Shown: piece after piece, positions 33,366 to 41,737 of the stretch
Numbering within the stretch: position 1 is the first letter of the stretch
How the letters are laid out: each line of letters opens with the position of its first letter
Origin: Kitasatospora humi
GTDB taxonomy: Bacteria; Actinomycetota; Actinomycetes; Streptomycetales; Streptomycetaceae
Direction: 5' to 3'
DNA length: 64,000 nucleotides
Assembly: GCF_020907985.1 (NCBI RefSeq)
Contig: NZ_JAJJPA010000003.1
Span: 124,001 to 188,000, forward strand
Notes under the pieces: model-generated
Seen by the model: the letters and a program-made list of their open reading frames with translations, nothing else
Databases searched by the model: none
What the model was told of the DNA's origin: nothing
Made by a program: the position numbers and the translations under genes

Positions 33366-35000
33366 ATGCCCGGACGACGCCGCAAGACCCCTGACCACCC
33401 GTCGGCGACCGGGCCTGGAACGCAGCCGTCGGAGAGCCTGCTGCCCGCCGACTTCGAGCTGGCCGACCTCTACGGCGCCCACGGTTTCGACGACGGGGAG
33501 GACGCCGACGACCAGTCGGTGCTGGTCCCGCCGGTGCGCCTGCTGCCGGAGGCCGAGCTGGCCGCGCAGGCCGCTGCCGTGCCGCTGCTGGCCCTGGCGG
33601 TCCGGCTGGCCAGATGGGCGGCCCCGACCCGCCCGGTGGACGAGCTCGGTGATCTGCTGCCGGCCGACCAGGTGGCCGCCGCCCGTCACCTGGGCCTGGC
33701 CCCCGCCGAGGGCAACGTCCCCGAGGACACGGTGCTGGAGGCGCTGCGGATCTGGTCGCTGGCGAGCGACCTGGAGCTGGTGGTGCCCGCGCACGACGCC
33801 GACGGCAACCGGGTGGCCGGCCCGAGCCAGGAGCTGGCCCCGGTGGAGGCCGGCGACGCGGAGGCGGTGCTGGAGCTGTGGCTGTCCGCCGCCGAGGTGG
33901 TCACCGAGCTGGCCGCCGAGATCGAGCCGCTGGACTCCGAGCCGGACGCCGGCGAGCAGGCCGACGAGGCGCGCGCCGAGGAGCTGCTGAGCCAGTACGA
34001 GGAGGTCCAGGCGGAGGCCGCCGAGCTGCTGGACGAGGCCCTGCAGGTGCTCTATGAGGCCACCGCCTTCGCCGAGCCCGGCCAGGAGACCGTCCCGCTG
34101 GGCGTGTTGGCCGCCCTGCTGGTGGTGCCCGACGGCGAGGAGCCGGACGAGGAGATGCTCGGCGACATCACCGACGTGATGGTCGCCCTCGACCCGATGC
34201 TGTCCGACCTGGAGGAGATCGGGCTGCTGGAGTACCAGCCGATCGACCCCGAGCTCTTCGAGGAGGCCGAGGAGGAGGCGGCGGCGGACGGTGCCGCCGC
34301 CGCGGCCCTGAGCCCCGAGGCCGAGGACGCCGAGGCTGCCCGCTTCGGCCTGGTCAAGCTCACCCCGCTCGGCCAGTACGGCATCCGCCAGTGGCTGCTG
34401 GACAAGGGCTACGACGCCCCGCTGATCGGCGAGTACGCCACCGGTGACGCCACCGCCCTGCTCCAGGGCATCGCCGAGGCCGTGAACGTGCTGCCGGACC
34501 AGGAGATCCGGATCTGGCTGGCCGGCCGCGAACCGCTCGGCGCCGCCCGCGAGCTGCTGGCGGCCGCCCGGGGCAGCGACCCGGTCGCCCCGCTGCGCCG
34601 GTTGCTGGCCCAGCTGGCGCTCGGCGAGCTGGGCGAGGTGGCCGAGCCGGCGGTGCGCGAGGTGCTGGCCGACCGGGAGCTGGGCGGCGCGGCGCGGGCC
34701 TGGCTGCTCGCCCAGGGCGCCTCCGACGTGCCGGAGCCCGACCGCCCGATGGTGCTGTGGACCACCGTGGACACCTACGCCGGGCAGCTGCTGGACCTCG
34801 AAGGCGACCGCGAACTGGAACGGGAGCTGATCGCCCGGATGCCGGTGACCGATGACCCGGCGGCCTTCTTCGGTGAGCTGTGGCGGGTCGAACACACCTA
34901 CACGGCACAGGTGCTGGAGACGATCGGCGAGCTGCACCCGGACAAGCGGGTGGCGAAGGAGGCCCGCAAGGCGGCCTTCAAGGCCCGCTCCCGGAACTGA
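33366..35000 (+). CDS. Conserved hypothetical acidic protein, 544 aa
   Basis: I do not recognise a characterised family. After a basic start (MPGRRRKTPD) the protein is strongly acidic and Ala/Leu-rich throughout. An extremely Glu/Ala-rich stretch lies near the middle (EEAEEEAAADGAAAAALSPE). The C-terminal half looks like repeated alpha-helical units (AAREL, LRRLLAQLALGELGEVAEPAV), suggestive of HEAT-like or armadillo-like packing. No signal peptide or membrane helix. The ATG at 33366 has GAGGAG about ten bases before it. Its 3' end overlaps the convergent SRPBCC gene by 23 bp. Confidence 0.75.
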   Translation: MPGRRRKTPDHPSATGPGTQPSESLLPADFELADLYGAHGFDDGEDADDQSVLVPPVRLLPEAELAAQAAAVPLLALAVRLARWAAPTRPVDELGDLLPADQVAAARHLGLAPAEGNVPEDTVLEALRIWSLASDLELVVPAHDADGNRVAGPSQELAPVEAGDAEAVLELWLSAAEVVTELAAEIEPLDSEPDAGEQADEARAEELLSQYEEVQAEAAELLDEALQVLYEATAFAEPGQETVPLGVLAALLVVPDGEEPDEEMLGDITDVMVALDPMLSDLEEIGLLEYQPIDPELFEEAEEEAAADGAAAAALSPEAEDAEAARFGLVKLTPLGQYGIRQWLLDKGYDAPLIGEYATGDATALLQGIAEAVNVLPDQEIRIWLAGREPLGAARELLAAARGSDPVAPLRRLLAQLALGELGEVAEPAVREVLADRELGGAARAWLLAQGASDVPEPDRPMVLWTTVDTYAGQLLDLEGDRELERELIARMPVTDDPAAFFGELWRVEHTYTAQVLETIGELHPDKRVAKEARKAAFKARSRN

Positions 35001-35463
35001 CGGAGGCGGCCGCCGGGGAGCCGAGCAGTCGACGCCGCAGCCCGCGCTCCCCGGCGCGCATCATCAGCGCGTGGTTCGCCAGGAAGAGCGGCCGGCCGGG
35101 CAGCGCCAGCCACCGCATCAGCGGCTTGCCGGGGCGGACCTCCTGCTCGAAGACGGCGCGGCTGGCCGCCGGCCCGTCCGGGTCGACCGTCCACCGCGAC
35201 CAGCCGACCAAGTCCCCGGCCAACTCGGCCTCCAGCACCCCGGCGGCCTCGTCCTGGCGGCGTTCCCGCACCGTGACCAGCAGCTGGTAGGGCAACGCCG
35301 ACCGGATCCGCAGCCGCCCCGTGCGGTCGTCCAGCCGCCGCACCTCCCGCACCTGCGGCCACCAGAGCGGATACTCCGGCACGTCGCGCAGCGCCTGGTA
35401 GACCCCGTGCCGCGGCGCGGGCAGCTGCCAGACGCTGACCAACCGGTACCGGTTCGAGTCCAT
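34978..35463 (-). CDS. SRPBCC-fold (polyketide cyclase-like) protein
   Basis: A 161-residue protein that fits the SRPBCC/START-like family of ligand-binding proteins. The start MDSNRYRLVSVWQLPAPRH and the segment ALRDVPEYPLWWPQVREV are typical of the first strand and helices. Strand repeats VLEAELAGDLVGWSRWTVDP and the last long helix follow. Ligand unknown. The ATG at 35463 is used; the open frame before it runs into the promoter region. It overlaps the 544-aa gene tail-to-tail by 23 bp. Confidence 0.72.
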   Translation of the reverse strand: MDSNRYRLVSVWQLPAPRHGVYQALRDVPEYPLWWPQVREVRRLDDRTGRLRIRSALPYQLLVTVRERRQDEAAGVLEAELAGDLVGWSRWTVDPDGPAASRAVFEQEVRPGKPLMRWLALPGRPLFLANHALMMRAGERGLRRRLLGSPAAASVSSGSGP

Positions 35464-35687
35464 GGCTGCTCCAGGTGGCCGACGAGGCGGCGCCCCCGCG
35501 TGGGTGTGGGCACCGCCACCATAGGGCCGGACCAGGGGTGGGCGGGAGGGGTCGCGCGATCTACCAGCCGTACGAGCGAAGCTGATGGCCCGCCAGGTCG
35601 AGCACACGTATCGTGGGCGGACGCGGTCCGGGACTGGTGGGGCCGGTCGCGCGATCGAGGAACGGCGAGCCCGGGGGAGCGGCGAAG

Positions 35688-36833
35688 GTGACGATCAGCG
35701 GTGAGAGCTGGGCGGTGGAGTCGGGCGAGGAGCACCTGCGGGGTCAGGAGCGGGCGGTGCGGGCGGTCTTCGAGGAACTGGACTTCCAGGTCTACGGGGT
35801 GGACCGGTCCGGCCGGGGCGCCCGGGGTGTGCCGCCGGCGGCCGGCGGCCCGACGGCCGTGGACAGCGACGCGCTGAGCGACTACGAGATGCTCGGCGAC
35901 GAGGTCTCGTGGTTCGAGGTGCGGTCAGGCGACTGGAGCTCGCTGGACGGCCCGTACGTCACGGTGCGCACCTACCAGCCGGGCATCGAGCGCTACACCG
36001 CGCTGCCGGAGCCCGAGGAGCTGATCGAGCGGGAACGCGACCGGATCTACGAGTACCTCGGGTTGGATGAGGGCGACTGCCCGTCCCGGATCCGCACCCT
36101 GCGGGAGTGGATCACCGTGGACGGCGAGCCGGTGCCGGTGCAGATCCACGAGGAGCGCGGCAGCGGCCCGGGGCCGGGCGGCCAGTCCCGCACCGTCTGG
36201 GCCGGCCGGCTGACCGTGGACGGCTCGGTGGTGCTGCTCTGCGGGCGCGGGGTGGCCCCCGGTGACGTGGAGCTGGACCAGCTCAGCGGGCCGGACTACG
36301 ACCGCTACCTGACCGGCCGCACCGAGTTGCTGCGCCAGCTGGAAACCGGACGGCAGGCCCGGATCGCCCAGGCCCGGCGCGGGCAGGCGGCGCTGACCGG
36401 CCTGGACGCGCACCGGCTGCTGGCGGAGTCCAGCGTGGAGCGGGCGCTGGCCGAGCGGGCCCACCGGCTCTCCGACGGCCGGGTCCGGCTGCCGCGGCGG
36501 CTGCGGGTCGGCGAGCCGGTTGAGCACTGGTCGGCGGCGGTGCGCCAGCAGATGCACTACGCCTCGGAGACCCGCAGCGAAGCGCGGACCGCCCTGGAGC
36601 TGATGGTCGGCCAGCTCTGCCGGCTGGCCGACCAGGTGGACTGGCTGGTCGGTTCCCAGGAGGGCCGGGCGGCGGTGGAGGAGACGATCCGCCACACGGT
36701 CTTCGCCAGCCAGGTGCCCAGCCTGCCGGCCCAGCAGGCCTGGGTGCGGGTGCGGGAGTGCGGCGGCGACCCGGAGGCGGAGGCGTGCTGGCTGGCCGCC
36801 TGGGACGTGTGGCGGCGGCAGCGCCGGCGGTGA
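35688..36833 (+). CDS. Conserved hypothetical protein, 381 aa
   Basis: No characterised family is recognisable. The protein is rich in Arg, Glu and Gly, soluble, and mainly helical in its C-terminal half (RSEARTALELMVGQLCRLADQ). It includes a segment TVWAGRLTVDGSVVLLCGRG that looks like a small beta domain near residues 165-195. The GTG at 35688 is supported by GGGGGAG nine bases upstream. It is divergent from the SRPBCC gene and precedes tRNA-Val. Confidence 0.65.
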   Translation: MTISGESWAVESGEEHLRGQERAVRAVFEELDFQVYGVDRSGRGARGVPPAAGGPTAVDSDALSDYEMLGDEVSWFEVRSGDWSSLDGPYVTVRTYQPGIERYTALPEPEELIERERDRIYEYLGLDEGDCPSRIRTLREWITVDGEPVPVQIHEERGSGPGPGGQSRTVWAGRLTVDGSVVLLCGRGVAPGDVELDQLSGPDYDRYLTGRTELLRQLETGRQARIAQARRGQAALTGLDAHRLLAESSVERALAERAHRLSDGRVRLPRRLRVGEPVEHWSAAVRQQMHYASETRSEARTALELMVGQLCRLADQVDWLVGSQEGRAAVEETIRHTVFASQVPSLPAQQAWVRVRECGGDPEAEACWLAAWDVWRRQRRR

Positions 36834-36841
36834 GGGGGCGG

Positions 36842-36892
36842 CGTCCGGGGCACTGCCGCGGATGGGCCGTCCGGGGCACTGCCGCGGATGGG
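36842..36892. repeat. Two-copy 26-bp direct repeat before tRNA-Val
   Basis: The 25-base unit starting CGTCCGGGGCACTGCCGCGG occurs at 36842-36866 and again, one base later, at 36868-36892. The second copy runs into TAAGGT at 36894-36899, a plausible -10 for the tRNA 14 bases downstream, so the duplication covers the likely upstream promoter region. Confidence 0.75.
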
Positions 36893-36912
36893 ATAAGGTT
36901 TTCCCTGCACCC

Positions 36913-36984
36913 GGGCGATTAGCTCAGCGGGAGAGCACTTCGTTCACACCGAAGGGGTCACTGGTTCGATCCCAGTATCGCCCA
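36913..36984 (+). tRNA. tRNA-Val (anticodon CAC)
   Basis: A 72-nt cloverleaf without an encoded CCA end. The acceptor stem pairs GGGCGAT with ATCGCCC, with discriminator A. The D arm GCTCAGCGGGAGAGC, the anticodon stem CTTCG/CGAAG around loop TTCACAC, and the T arm CTGGTTCGATCCCAG are all intact. The anticodon CAC reads GUG. No duplicated tRNA end is present nearby, so it is not the attachment site of the element at 41.5 kb. Confidence 0.96.
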
Positions 36985-36997
36985 CCGGATTGCACAG

Positions 36998-37030
36998 CAA
37001 GGGCCTTGGTCACCTCGACCAGGGCCCTTG
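36998..37030 (+). terminator. Terminator after tRNA-Val
   Basis: An 8-bp outer stem (CAAGGGCC with GGCCCTTG) extends inward by TGGTC/GACCA around a small loop. It begins 14 bases after the tRNA. Confidence 0.7.
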
Positions 37031-37143
37031 GTCGTCGTGGCGCTGGGCGCTCGGCAGGCGCTGCCCTGGGCGCCGGCTGGGCGTTGTTTTCGGCGGGGCC
37101 AGGTGCTGCCTGGCTGCCGACTGGGAGTTCGGCCGGCTCGGCG

Positions 37144-38736
37144 CTAGGCGCTCGGCAGGCGCAGTTGGAGCATCGCCAGCAGCCGTTGCTGCGGCTGCGC
37201 CAGGTCGATCCCGGTCAGCTGCTCGGCCCGCCGGACCCGGTAGCGCAGCGTGTTCGGATGGATGTGCAGCACCTGCGCCGCCACCCGCACCTCGCCCAGC
37301 GCGTCCAGCCAGGCCAGCACCGACTCGGCCAGCTGGGTGCCGTGCCGGGCGTCGTAGTCGGTGAGCGCCACCAGCCGCGGGTCGCGCAGCTCGGCCCGCT
37401 CCTGGAGCAGTGCCAGCGTCTCGCTGACCAGCACCTCGGCCTGCACGTCGCTCAGCGCGGCGACCTGCGGCATCACCCCGCCGCGCCCCATCGCGTCCAG
37501 GATCCGGTCGGCCTGCGCGCGGGACGCCGGCACCTGGGCCAGCCCGGTCACGGTGCTGCCGATCGCCGCCCGCAGCTGCACGCCCAGGTGGTCGCGGGCC
37601 GCCTCGACCACTTCCCGGGCCCAGCCGCGCACGGTGGCCACCGGCAGCGCGGCCGGCAGGTCGGGCAGCAGCACGTAGACCCGGGAGTCGATCGGCGCGA
37701 GCAGCGCGCTGCGGTGCCGGGCCGCGGTGTGCACCGAGATCAGCCCGGTCACGTCGGCCCGGGAGGCGTCGGTGCCGACCGCCGCGTAGCCGAGCACGGT
37801 GGCCGGGCGCTGCGGGTGCAGCCCGAGGTGGGTGGCGAGCGACTGCGGCCCGGTGCTGCCTTCGAGCAGGCCGATCAGCAGCGTCTGGGTGAGCCGCACG
37901 TCGGCCGAGAGCTCGCGGCGCCGCCGCACCAGCTGCGCGGCGGCCACCCGGGCGGCGCCGATCAGCGCCTGCTCGGCCTGCGGGGCGAGCGGCCGGGAGC
38001 CCTCCTGCACCCAGATGGTGCCGAGCGGCTGGGCGCCGGCCCGGATCCCGATGGCGAGTCGGCGGCGCAGTCCGAGCTCGGGGTGCGGGTCGACCGCGAT
38101 CACCTCGTCCGAGCTGCGCAGGTGCTGGAAGACGCCCCACTCGCGCAACTTGGACAGGTACGGCTCGGGGCCCTGCCAGCCCAGGATGGAGAGCCGTCGC
38201 AGGTCGTCGACCTCGTCCAAGGCGGCGGAGCGGGAGTAGGCGAGGACCCGGCTGGAGGTGTCCTCGATGGAGACGATGCCGCCGGTGAGCACGGCCGTGG
38301 TCTGGGCCAGCGAGAACAGGTCGCCGGCATTGTGTTCGGCGGTCTCCGGCGCGTCCGGCCCGCTGATGATCGCGCGGGCCAGTGCGTCCAGGTGTTCCCA
38401 GCGGGTCTCCCGGCGCACCGACAGCAGGGCCACCCCGGCCTCGGTGGCGGCCTCGCGCAGTGCGTCGGCCTGCCCGGGGCCGTCCAGCTTGACGGCGACG
38501 GCGGCGGCCCGGGCCCGTCCGGCGGCGCGCAGCGCGGGCAGTGCGGCACGGCCGCGGGCGCCGATCGCCAGCACCAGCTCGCCGGTCGCGGCGGTGGCCG
38601 GGTCCTCGGGGTCGAGGATCGCCACCTCGCGCACCGGCACGTCCAACCCGGCGGGGGCGGCCTGGAGTTCGACCAGAGGCTCGCCGAGCGACATCAGCAG
38701 GTGACGCAGTGGGATTCCAGCGGCCGGAGTTGTCAT
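37144..38736 (-). CDS. PucR-family activator of proline catabolism
   Basis: A 530-residue PucR/CdaR-type regulator. A purine-catabolism-regulator-like N-terminal domain spans about residues 10-130, and a central GGDEF-like sensor region follows. The C-terminal PucR HTH is clear in VAAQVLHIHPNTLRYRVRR near residues 490-510. It is divergent from the P5C dehydrogenase gene, 169 bp away, and is very probably the proline-responsive activator of the two catabolic genes, as shown for the equivalent regulator in Streptomyces coelicolor. The ligand is inferred from context. Confidence 0.87.
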   Translation of the reverse strand: MTTPAAGIPLRHLLMSLGEPLVELQAAPAGLDVPVREVAILDPEDPATAATGELVLAIGARGRAALPALRAAGRARAAAVAVKLDGPGQADALREAATEAGVALLSVRRETRWEHLDALARAIISGPDAPETAEHNAGDLFSLAQTTAVLTGGIVSIEDTSSRVLAYSRSAALDEVDDLRRLSILGWQGPEPYLSKLREWGVFQHLRSSDEVIAVDPHPELGLRRRLAIGIRAGAQPLGTIWVQEGSRPLAPQAEQALIGAARVAAAQLVRRRRELSADVRLTQTLLIGLLEGSTGPQSLATHLGLHPQRPATVLGYAAVGTDASRADVTGLISVHTAARHRSALLAPIDSRVYVLLPDLPAALPVATVRGWAREVVEAARDHLGVQLRAAIGSTVTGLAQVPASRAQADRILDAMGRGGVMPQVAALSDVQAEVLVSETLALLQERAELRDPRLVALTDYDARHGTQLAESVLAWLDALGEVRVAAQVLHIHPNTLRYRVRRAEQLTGIDLAQPQQRLLAMLQLRLPSA

Positions 38737-38905
38737 CGGCTCACCTTCATCCGGTTGAACAATGCCGTATGGATGACTTTAGCCGCCTGGCCAACCTAGG
38801 GGGTGGCTGCGGCGGCTTAACGTTCCTTCATGGCGGCCGTGTGAACGACGGCGGCCCCGCTGCCCTACCCGAGGGCCCCCACGACTCGAAGGAGAGCGCG
38901 CACTC

Positions 38906-40534
38906 ATGGATGCCGTGACCCAGGTCCCCGCGCCGGTGAACGAGCCGGTCCACAGCTACGCCCCCGGCAGCCCCGAGCGGGCCCGGCTGGAGGCCAAGCT
39001 GAAGGAGCTGGGGGGCCAGGAGCCCGTCCAGCTGACCATGACCATCAACGGCGAGCGCCGGATGGGTGGCGGCGAGGAGATCCACGTCGTTCAGCCGCAC
39101 AACCACGCGGCCCGCCTCGGCACCATGCGCAACGCCACCCAGGCCGACGCCAAGGACGCCATCGACGCGGCCCTCGCCGCGGCCCCCGCCTGGCAGGCGC
39201 TCTCCTTCGACTCCCGCGCCGCGATCTTCCTCAAGGCCGCGGACCTGCTGGCCGGCCCGTGGCGCGAGACGATGGCCGCCGCGACCATGCTCGGCCAGTC
39301 CAAGACCGCCCAGCAGGCCGAGATCGACACTCCCTGCGAGCTCGTCGACTTCCTGCGCTTCAACGTGCACTTCGCCCGGCAGATCATCGCCGAGCAGCCG
39401 ATCTCCTCGGACGGCGTGTGGAACCGCAGCGACCACCGCCCGCTGGAGGGCTTCGTCTACGCGATCACCCCGTTCAACTTCACCGCCATCGCGGGCAACC
39501 TGCCCACCGCCCCGGCGCTGATGGGCAACGTGGTCATCTGGAAGCCGTCCCCCACCCAGCAGTTCTCCGCGCACCTGCTGATGCAGCTGCTGGAGGAGGC
39601 GGGCCTGCCCAAGGGCGTCATCAACATGGTGACCGGTGACGGCCTGGCCGTCTCCGAGGTGGCCCTGAAGCACCCGGCGCTGGCCGGCATCCACTTCACC
39701 GGCTCCACCGCGACCTTCCAGCACCTGTGGCGCGAGGTCGGCAACAACATCCAGAACTACCGCTCCTACCCGCGGATCGTCGGCGAGACCGGCGGCAAGG
39801 ACTTCCTGGTCGCCCACCCGTCCGCCGACCCGCAGGTGCTGAAGACCGCGATGACCCGCGGTGCCTTCGAGTTCCAGGGCCAGAAGTGCTCGGCGCTCTC
39901 CCGCGCCTACGTCCCGGCCTCGATCTGGGCCTCGCTCAAGGACGAGTTCCGCGACGAGGTCGAGGGCCTGGCCATGGGCGACGTCACCGACCTGTCGAAC
40001 TTCATGAGCGCCGTGATCGACGAGCGCGCCTTCGCCAAGAACAAGGCCGCCATCGACCGCGCCCAGGCCGACCCGACGGTCGAGGTCCTGGCCGGCGGCA
40101 CCTACGACGACTCGGTGGGCTACTTCGTCCGTCCGACCGTGCTGGTCTGCCAGGACCCGGCCTCGGAGTACTTCCGGGACGAGTACTTCGGCCCGATCCT
40201 CGCCGTGTACGTCTACCAGGACGACGAGTACGAGCAGATGCTGGCCCAGATGGAGTCGGTCTCCGCCTACGGCCTGACCGGTTCGATCATCTCCCAGGAC
40301 CGCGCGGCGGCCCAGGACGCGGCCGAGAAGCTGCGGTTCGCGGCCGGCAACTTCTACATCAACGACAAGCCGACCGGTGCGGTCGTCGGCCAGCAGCCGT
40401 TCGGCGGCGGCCGGGCCTCGGGCACCAACGACAAGGCGGGCGCCAAGCAGAACCTGGCCCGCTGGACCTCGACGCGGTCCATCAAGGAGACGTTCGTCCC
40501 GCCGACGGACTACCGCTACCCGCACATGGGCTGA
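38906..40534 (+). CDS. pruA: L-glutamate gamma-semialdehyde (P5C) dehydrogenase
   Basis: PruA oxidises glutamate semialdehyde, in equilibrium with pyrroline-5-carboxylate, to glutamate with NAD, the second step of proline degradation. The 542-residue aldehyde dehydrogenase has GFVYAITPFNFTAIAGNLP and the nucleotide-site GNVVIWKPSPTQQFSAHLL. The general-base motif is VGETGGKDF, and the catalytic Cys328 lies in FQGQKCSALSR. The NDKPTGAVVGQQPFGGGR block near the end is specific to this group. The ATG at 38906 has GGAGAG upstream. Proline dehydrogenase follows 142 bp later. Confidence 0.96.
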   Translation: MDAVTQVPAPVNEPVHSYAPGSPERARLEAKLKELGGQEPVQLTMTINGERRMGGGEEIHVVQPHNHAARLGTMRNATQADAKDAIDAALAAAPAWQALSFDSRAAIFLKAADLLAGPWRETMAAATMLGQSKTAQQAEIDTPCELVDFLRFNVHFARQIIAEQPISSDGVWNRSDHRPLEGFVYAITPFNFTAIAGNLPTAPALMGNVVIWKPSPTQQFSAHLLMQLLEEAGLPKGVINMVTGDGLAVSEVALKHPALAGIHFTGSTATFQHLWREVGNNIQNYRSYPRIVGETGGKDFLVAHPSADPQVLKTAMTRGAFEFQGQKCSALSRAYVPASIWASLKDEFRDEVEGLAMGDVTDLSNFMSAVIDERAFAKNKAAIDRAQADPTVEVLAGGTYDDSVGYFVRPTVLVCQDPASEYFRDEYFGPILAVYVYQDDEYEQMLAQMESVSAYGLTGSIISQDRAAAQDAAEKLRFAAGNFYINDKPTGAVVGQQPFGGGRASGTNDKAGAKQNLARWTSTRSIKETFVPPTDYRYPHMG

Positions 40535-40676
40535 CATCCCTCGCCCAGTGCCTCCCGTCGCCCGCCGCCGCCCCGTCGAGGGCGGCGGCGCGCGCGACAA
40601 CCCCGTGGGGGCGGCGGCCACCCTCACCGCCGCCCCCGCACCCCTCGCACCCTGCCCATCCCCCACAGGAGTCCCG

Positions 40677-41606
40677 ATGCTCCGTTCCGCACTGCTCGCC
40701 GCGTCCCGCTCCCCGCAGGTGCGCACCATGGTCGAGAAGTTCCCCCCGACCCATGCGATAGTCGAGCGCTTCGTCGCCGGCGAGCTGCTCGACCAGGGCA
40801 TCACCGCCACGGACGAGCTGGTCGCCACCGGCCGCAAGGTGACCCTCGACCACCTCGGCGAGGACACCAAGGACGCCGACCAGGCCGCCGGCACCGCCAA
40901 GGCCTACGAGCACCTGCTGGCCGCCCTCAAGGAGACCGGCCTCGCGGCGAACGCCGAGGTCTCCGTGAAGCTCTCCGCGGTGGGCCAGTTCCTCCCGGTG
41001 GACGGTGAGAAGATCGCGCTGGAGAACGCCCGGCGGATCTGCCAGGCCGCCGCCGACGCGGGCACCACGGTCACCCTGGACATGGAGGACCACACCACCA
41101 CGGACTCGACGCTGTCGATCGCCCGCGAGCTGCGTGCCGACTTCCCGTGGCTGGGCGTCGTGCTGCAGGCCTACCTGCGCCGCACCGAGGCCGACTGCAA
41201 GGACCTCTCCGGCGCGGGCTCCCGGGTGCGGATCTGCAAGGGCGCCTACAAGGAGCCCGAGTCGGTGGCGTTCCAGGGCAAGCACGAGGTCGACCTCGCC
41301 TACGTCCGTGCGCTCAAGGTCCTGATGGGCGGCGAGGGTTACCCGATGGTGGCCTCGCACGACCCCAACATGATCAAGATCGCCGGCCAGCTGGCCGAGT
41401 GGAACGGCCGCGCCCGGGACAGCTTCGAGTACCAGATGCTCTACGGCATCCGCCCGGAGGAGCAGCTGCGCCTCGCCCAGGCCGGCAACACCATGCGCGT
41501 CTACCTGCCCTACGGCGAGGAGTGGTACGGCTACTTCATGCGCCGCCTGGCGGAGCGTCCGGCCAACCTGGCGTTCTTCCTGCGGGCCATGGCCACCAAG
41601 AGCTGA
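40677..41606 (+). CDS. putB: Proline dehydrogenase (3' end supplied by an integrated element)
   Basis: A monofunctional FAD-dependent proline dehydrogenase of 309 residues that makes pyrroline-5-carboxylate for PruA. Family features include TLDMEDHTTTDSTL, the flavin- and substrate-contact block YLRRTEADCKDL, VRICKGAYKEPESV, MVASHDPNMI and the C-terminal MRVYLPYGEEWYGYFMRR. The ATG at 40677 has AGGAG upstream. The last 28 codons are repeated at 47784-47869 with four amino-acid changes. The visible end therefore appears to be a replacement brought in by the element and the distant copy the original end. The frame is intact, so the enzyme should work. Confidence 0.95.
   Translation: MLRSALLAASRSPQVRTMVEKFPPTHAIVERFVAGELLDQGITATDELVATGRKVTLDHLGEDTKDADQAAGTAKAYEHLLAALKETGLAANAEVSVKLSAVGQFLPVDGEKIALENARRICQAAADAGTTVTLDMEDHTTTDSTLSIARELRADFPWLGVVLQAYLRRTEADCKDLSGAGSRVRICKGAYKEPESVAFQGKHEVDLAYVRALKVLMGGEGYPMVASHDPNMIKIAGQLAEWNGRARDSFEYQMLYGIRPEEQLRLAQAGNTMRVYLPYGEEWYGYFMRRLAERPANLAFFLRAMATKS
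41521..41606. repeat. Left attachment repeat (attL)
   Basis: 86 bp ending at the proline dehydrogenase stop codon, repeated at 47784-47869. The first 51 bp (41521-41571) are identical in both copies and should contain the crossover. The rest differs at scattered bases. The core includes the hyphenated palindrome CCGCC-T-GGCGG at 41543-41553. Confidence 0.9.
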
Positions 41607-41624
41607 CCATAGGCCACATGACCA

Positions 41625-41652
41625 GCGGCGGAGCTGATTTCAGCTCCGCCGC
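41625..41652 (+). terminator. Element-borne terminator after proline dehydrogenase
   Basis: A perfect 13-bp stem (GCGGCGGAGCTGA with its complement) with a two-base loop starts 18 bp after the proline dehydrogenase stop, inside the element. It replaces the chromosomal hairpin that now lies beyond the right end. Confidence 0.85.
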
Positions 41653-41737
41653 ATAGTCACTTCTTTGGTCTACACCTCTAGGGCTGTCGAAGTACCTCGT
41701 CGGCCCCCATAGAGTGCACATAGAGATCCATTTCAAC

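Noticed and set aside
31307..33385. Minus-strand frames running through the 59-bp repeats with Pro/Thr/His-rich translation
   Set aside because: The repeat period is not a multiple of three and the same peptide recurs in all frames, so it is composition, not coding. Only the MFS part is real.
36913..36984. tRNA-Val as the integration site of the element at 41.5 kb
   Set aside because: No copy of the tRNA 3' end appears at either element boundary; the duplicated sequence is the proline dehydrogenase end.
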